Positions 5,831 through 6,301 of a stretch of DNA of 6,301 bases are shown here, piece by piece. The notes under the pieces are model-generated. The model saw only the letters and a list, made by a program, of their open reading frames with translations. It searched no databases and was not told where the DNA came from. Numbering within the stretch: the stretch's first letter is position 1; every line of letters starts with the position of its first letter. This stretch comes from DASUCS01 sp041166365 (GTDB lineage Bacteria > Actinomycetota > Acidimicrobiia > Acidimicrobiales > JACDCH01). The DNA lies in contig JBEEFX010000199.1 of NCBI GenBank assembly GCA_041166365.1, positions 1 through 6,301 of the forward strand. The letters are read 5' to 3'. The translations under genes and the position numbers were made by a program.

Positions 5831-6301
5831 TCAGGCCGCAGGTCTGGCTCGGTAGTGGATGAACAGCGTTCCGTGTGGCGTCTGCTCGACCTCTACCAGA
5901 TCGAGTCGTTGGAGGTCGTCGGTGGCGTCGACATCGAAGAGTCGTTTGCCGTGACCGGCGATGTTCGACGGGACGACGAACCGAAGGTGGTCGACGAGTC
6001 GCGCCGCGATCAGTGCGCGCGCGAGCTCGGTGCTGGCGTGGATCCCTATGTCGCCTCCGGGCTGCTGCTTGAGGTCTCGTACGTACTCGATCGGCGGCTT
6101 GCTCATCACGGACGTGTTGTTCCACGGTTGGCCGAGCTCCGACGATGTGGCCACGTGCTTGTGCGTCGAGTTGATGAACGTCGCGAACGGTTCGACGTTG
6201 GAGGTGTGCCAGTAGCCGGCCCAGTAGTCGTAGGTACCACGGCCGAGGAGCACGTCGTTCTGCGTGGCGATGACGCGGCCGATGAGATCGAAGAGCTCGG
6301 G
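5831..6301 (-). CDS. Dihydrofolate reductase family protein (RibD C-terminal domain), 5' end outside window
   Basis: The minus-strand frame is open from the right edge; 156 residues are visible of a family commonly 180-200 long, so about 30-40 N-terminal residues are missing. Visible hallmarks in order: FDLIGRVIATQNDVLLGRGTY near the edge (positions about 6293-6231), YWAGYW, the NADPH-binding type segment PGGDIGIHAS (about 6032-6061), and the helix plus strand LIAARLVDHLRFVVP ending in GHGKRLFD. These define the RibD-C/DHFR-like superfamily of NADPH-dependent reductases. Members annotated this way are mostly not true folate enzymes, and substrates are usually unknown. A shorter internal GTG start at 6253 is possible by codon but would cut off conserved sequence, so it is rejected. 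Its stop TCA (5831-5833) directly abuts the stop of the flavoprotein gene; the two genes converge with no gap. No link to the stress operon is evident. Confidence 0.9.
   Translation of the reverse strand, partial: PELFDLIGRVIATQNDVLLGRGTYDYWAGYWHTSNVEPFATFINSTHKHVATSSELGQPWNNTSVMSKPPIEYVRDLKQQPGGDIGIHASTELARALIAARLVDHLRFVVPSNIAGHGKRLFDVDATDDLQRLDLVEVEQTPHGTLFIHYRARPAA

Noticed and set aside
5831..6253. A complete 140-residue DHFR-family gene starting at GTG 6253
   Set aside because: The frame continues to the window edge with conserved family sequence (FDLIGRVIATQNDV), so the gene is cut by the window rather than short.
1..6301. CRISPR array, tRNA, rRNA, insertion sequence or attachment site
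   Set aside because: No regularly spaced repeats, cloverleaf-like segment, transposase motifs or terminal repeats were seen; the only repeats are those reported at 3148-3254.

Overview
The window is GC-rich and tightly packed, with short gaps, ATGA start/stop overlaps and GTG starts. Its proteins look actinobacterial: a ClpB with the usual actinobacterial wording, an HdeD-type membrane protein, an SDH-family Clp-fold protease and a zinc-finger thioredoxin. I cannot place it below phylum. There is no sign of phage, insertion sequence, CRISPR array, rRNA or tRNA, and all seven protein genes appear intact apart from the two cut by the window edges.

Layout: (1) positions 1-3137 carry four plus-strand genes that look like one transcription unit: the 3' part of clpB, an HdeD-family membrane protein (4-nt overlap with clpB), an SDH-family Clp-fold serine protease (52-nt gap), and a TrxC-type thioredoxin (4-nt overlap). 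(2) Positions 3138-3238 form a convergent intergenic stretch holding a striking inverted repeat (20-bp perfect arms, 2-nt centre) and a 20-bp tandem duplication. (3) A minus-strand gene at 3239-4003 encodes a protein with two tandem DUF2267 domains. (4) A 129-bp divergent spacer holds a perfect 16-bp palindrome. (5) A plus-strand gene ending at 5830 encodes a three-part protein: cyclic-nucleotide-binding-like domain, glutaredoxin-like domain, thioredoxin-reductase-like flavoprotein. (6) At the right edge a minus-strand dihydrofolate-reductase/RibD-C family gene is cut by the window end; its stop directly abuts that of the flavoprotein gene.

Together the genes suggest a protein-quality-control and redox-stress neighbourhood: a disaggregase (ClpB), a membrane stress protein (HdeD), a probably membrane-anchored protease and a thioredoxin in one operon. 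This combination resembles, by function, the transmissible locus of stress tolerance (heat-resistance locus) of Proteobacteria, which also joins a Clp disaggregase, HdeD, thioredoxin and membrane proteases. The second point of interest is the flavoprotein: the active-site cysteines expected in its glutaredoxin-like domain (CPYC-like position reads SPDT) and in its reductase domain (CATC position reads AATS) are both absent, and the phosphate-binding arginine expected in its cyclic-nucleotide domain also appears to be missing. It is therefore unlikely to be the ordinary reductase of the neighbouring thioredoxin.
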